From: Achromobacter xylosoxidans | GTDB taxonomy: Bacteria > Pseudomonadota > Gammaproteobacteria > Burkholderiales > Burkholderiaceae_B | Direction of reading: 5' to 3' | DNA: 64,000 bases | NCBI RefSeq assembly: GCF_001457475.1 | Contig: NZ_LN831029.1 | Location: 1,488,001-1,552,000 of the forward strand | In this document: positions 62,397-64,000 of the stretch, piece after piece | How positions within the stretch are numbered: position 1 is the first letter of the stretch | Layout: every line of letters begins with the position of its first letter | Translations under genes and position numbers: made by a program | Notes under the pieces: generated by a model | Told to the model about the DNA's origin: nothing | Database searches by the model: none | What the model saw: only the letters and a program-made list of their open reading frames with translations

Positions 62397-62478
62397 GCGG
62401 GGGGTGTCCTTGCGGGGTGTCCTTGTCATGCGGCGCCGTCCCGGACGGGGCGGCGCGTTCCGTGGCGCCGCGGGGCGC

Positions 62479-63324
62479 CTACTGCTTGCGGGTGCTTTCG
62501 GCGTAGTCCATGTACAGCTTGTGGGCGCGGCGCGCCAGCGGGCCGTATTCCAGCTTGCGGTCTTCGACGCGGTTCACGTGCACCACCTTGCCGTAGTTGC
62601 CGGACGAGAACACTTCGTCGGCGGCTTCGATGTCGGCGCGCGTCAGGCTGCGTTCCTGGACTTCCACGCCGTCGGCCTTGAGCAGCGCCAGCACGCGGCG
62701 ACGCGTGATGCCGTTCAGGAAGGTGCCGTTGTCCACCGGGGTCGAAACCACGCCGTCCTTGGCGATCCACAGGTTGCTGGAAGCGAACTCGGCGACGTTG
62801 CCGGCGCCGTCCAGCATGATGGCGTTGTCGAAGCCCTTGTCCATCGCCTCACGGATGGCGCGCTGGCCGTTGGGGTAAAGGCACGAGGCCTTGGCGTCGG
62901 TCGGCGCCATGTTGGGCCAGGAACGCGCGAAGCTGGAGAAGCAGGCGGCAAAGCCCTGGTCGCCCGGCATCGGCACCTTGAACACGTGCAGCACGAACAG
63001 GGTCTTGTCGGCATCTGGCAGCAGGAAGCCGTCGGCGCAGAAGAACATCGGCTTGATGTAGAGCTCGCTGCCCTCGGGGAACTTGGCCACCGCCTGCAGG
63101 CACAGCGCCTGGATTTCCTGCCAGCTGATCTGCGGCTTCATCAGCATTTTTTCGGCCGAGCGCACCACGCGTTGGCAGTGCAGGTCCAGGTCGGGCGTCA
63201 GGCCGCGGAACGCGCGCGCGCCGTCGAAGACCATGCTGGCCATCCAGAAGGCGTGGTCGGCGGGGCCGAGCAGTTTGGGGTTTTCGGTGGTCCAGTGACC
63301 GTTGTGCCAGAACAAGGCGTCCAT
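62479..63324 (-). CDS. Branched-chain amino-acid aminotransferase (class IV PLP)
   Basis: 281 residues from ATG 63324, preceded by AAGGAA; the frame is open 19 codons further upstream without similarity. The fold-type IV pattern is visible as FWMASMVFDGARAFRG, ELYIKPMFF and the NLWIAKDGVVSTPVDNGTFLNGITRR substrate and cofactor region. It transfers the amino group between Leu/Ile/Val and 2-oxoglutarate, using PLP, though D-amino-acid and 4-amino-4-deoxychorismate relatives share the fold. A 10-bp palindrome TCGGCGCCGA lies upstream at 63357-63366. Confidence 0.85.
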   Translation of the reverse strand: MDALFWHNGHWTTENPKLLGPADHAFWMASMVFDGARAFRGLTPDLDLHCQRVVRSAEKMLMKPQISWQEIQALCLQAVAKFPEGSELYIKPMFFCADGFLLPDADKTLFVLHVFKVPMPGDQGFAACFSSFARSWPNMAPTDAKASCLYPNGQRAIREAMDKGFDNAIMLDGAGNVAEFASSNLWIAKDGVVSTPVDNGTFLNGITRRRVLALLKADGVEVQERSLTRADIEAADEVFSSGNYGKVVHVNRVEDRKLEYGPLARRAHKLYMDYAESTRKQ

Positions 63325-63396
63325 GGTGGTTTCCTTCGGTGTCAGGTTGGCGCATCTCGGCGCCGAAACGTCAGGATACATGAGGCGCGGACCGCC

Positions 63397-64000
63397 TCAC
63401 TCCTTGTCGAGCGCCGCCTGCACCCGTTCGGCCGCATCGGCCGGCATCCACTGCCGCCAGACCGGGCCGTACCGCTTGAGGAAATAGCGCGCCGCCTCTT
63501 CGGGTTCCTTGCCTTCGTTCTCCAGCCAGCCCAGCGTGGCGTCGATGGCGTCGCTGGGAATGGTCAGCTTGGCCAGGAACGCGGCCAACTGCGGCGCCTC
63601 CTTGGCGAAGGCGCTGTTGACACCGGTGACCACGGGGTTGGGCTTGAATTCGGTGGCCACGGGCTTGGCGCACTTGGGATCGGTCAGGCAGGTATAGGCG
63701 GTCTGGTCGAAGGCCGGCAGTTCCAGCTTGACCAGATCGAGCGCGCCGACCAGCGCGGTGGGCGTCCAGTAGTAGAAGACGATGTCGCGCTTGCGCTTGT
63801 AGGCCGACAGGATGGCGGCCTTCTGCGCGGCGCCGGAACCGGGCGCGAACAGGCTGTAGTCGCGCTCCAGGCCCAGGGCGCGCAACAGGTTGTCGTTCAG
63901 CGTGCCGCAGGCCCAGCCGGCCGGGCAGCCGTAGATGCGGCCGCGGCCGGGATCCTCGGGGTCGGCGAAGACGTCCTTGAAGCGCGCCAGGTCCGCCGCC
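63397..64000 (-). CDS. Glycine betaine/proline ABC transporter substrate-binding protein (partial)
   Basis: The frame is open from the window edge to the stop at 63397, giving the last 200 residues; the N-terminus lies beyond 64000. Segments PEDPGRGRIYGCPAGWACG and DIVFYYWTPTAL match the OpuAC/ProX-type fold that binds quaternary ammonium compounds through aromatic residues (the YYW motif). A disulfide-forming pair in YTCLTDPKCAKP is also typical. It would feed an osmoprotectant or choline-type importer whose other genes lie outside. Confidence 0.88.
   Translation of the reverse strand, partial: AADLARFKDVFADPEDPGRGRIYGCPAGWACGTLNDNLLRALGLERDYSLFAPGSGAAQKAAILSAYKRKRDIVFYYWTPTALVGALDLVKLELPAFDQTAYTCLTDPKCAKPVATEFKPNPVVTGVNSAFAKEAPQLAAFLAKLTIPSDAIDATLGWLENEGKEPEEAARYFLKRYGPVWRQWMPADAAERVQAALDKE

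Overview
The window is chromosomal core DNA from a high-GC betaproteobacterium of the family Alcaligenaceae (Bordetella/Achromobacter type). I infer this from gene order and family content, not from a database search. The diagnostic blocks are: a porin followed by a complete 14-gene nuo operon ending in a DUF2818 gene; two tandem TonB-dependent receptors resembling Bordetella bfrD/bfrE; serB, mfd, ispD and ispF; ahpD, ahpC, risS and risA; smc, zipA and ligA; a Par27-like parvulin with bolA, yciB and msrB; and bioMNY. I found no rRNA, tRNA, CRISPR array, insertion sequence, prophage or plasmid gene. Both window ends cut through genes of ABC-transporter solute-binding proteins.

Layout. 1-6.2 kb: the end of a peptide-binding protein, a gamma-glutamyltransferase-like enzyme, a coupled trio of lipid-type genes (diacylglycerol-kinase-like, metallophosphoesterase, PAP2 phosphatase), then a reverse-strand TetR, hotdog thioesterase and small NAD-binding protein operon. 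6.6-7.8 kb: a highly expressed general porin. 8.2-23.2 kb: nuoABCDEFGHIJKLMN plus DUF2818, encoding respiratory complex I. 23.4-28.2 kb: two paralogous iron/siderophore receptors with duplicated leader sequences. 28.2-33.8 kb: serB and mfd on the reverse strand, ispD and ispF forward, with mfd and ispD diverging from a very short shared promoter. 34-36.1 kb: an exported DUF4344 metallopeptidase fused to a rhodanese-like domain without a catalytic Cys. 36.2-39.6 kb: peroxide defence (ahpCD) behind an OmpR/EnvZ-type two-component pair. 39.7-43.3 kb: a TsaB-RimI fusion, a family 4 uracil-DNA glycosylase and lplT. 43.6-50.4 kb: smc, zipA, ligA. 50.5-52.7 kb: a reverse operon msrB, yciB, bolA and parvulin. 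52.7-54.6 kb: the biotin ECF transporter bioMNY. 54.8-59.8 kb: a branched-chain amino-acid type ABC transporter with a fused permease-ATPase. 59.8-64 kb, reverse: an ASCH protein, a Tat-exported phosphocholine-type phospholipase C, a branched-chain aminotransferase and a partial glycine-betaine-binding protein.

Most genes are packed into operons with ATGA, GTGA or TGATG junctions. The intergenic spaces carry the less expected signals: a 22-bp palindrome between msrB and bioM, a perfect 20-bp tandem repeat that brings two TATAAT boxes upstream of the amino-acid transporter, a back-to-back -10 element between mfd and ispD, an OxyR-like dyad inside the end of risS that probably serves ahpC, and a palindrome next to the tsaB -10. 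I saw no wholly new multi-gene defence or biosynthetic system. The best candidates for new biology are the metallopeptidase/pseudo-rhodanese protein, the lipid-phosphate trio, and these promoter architectures.
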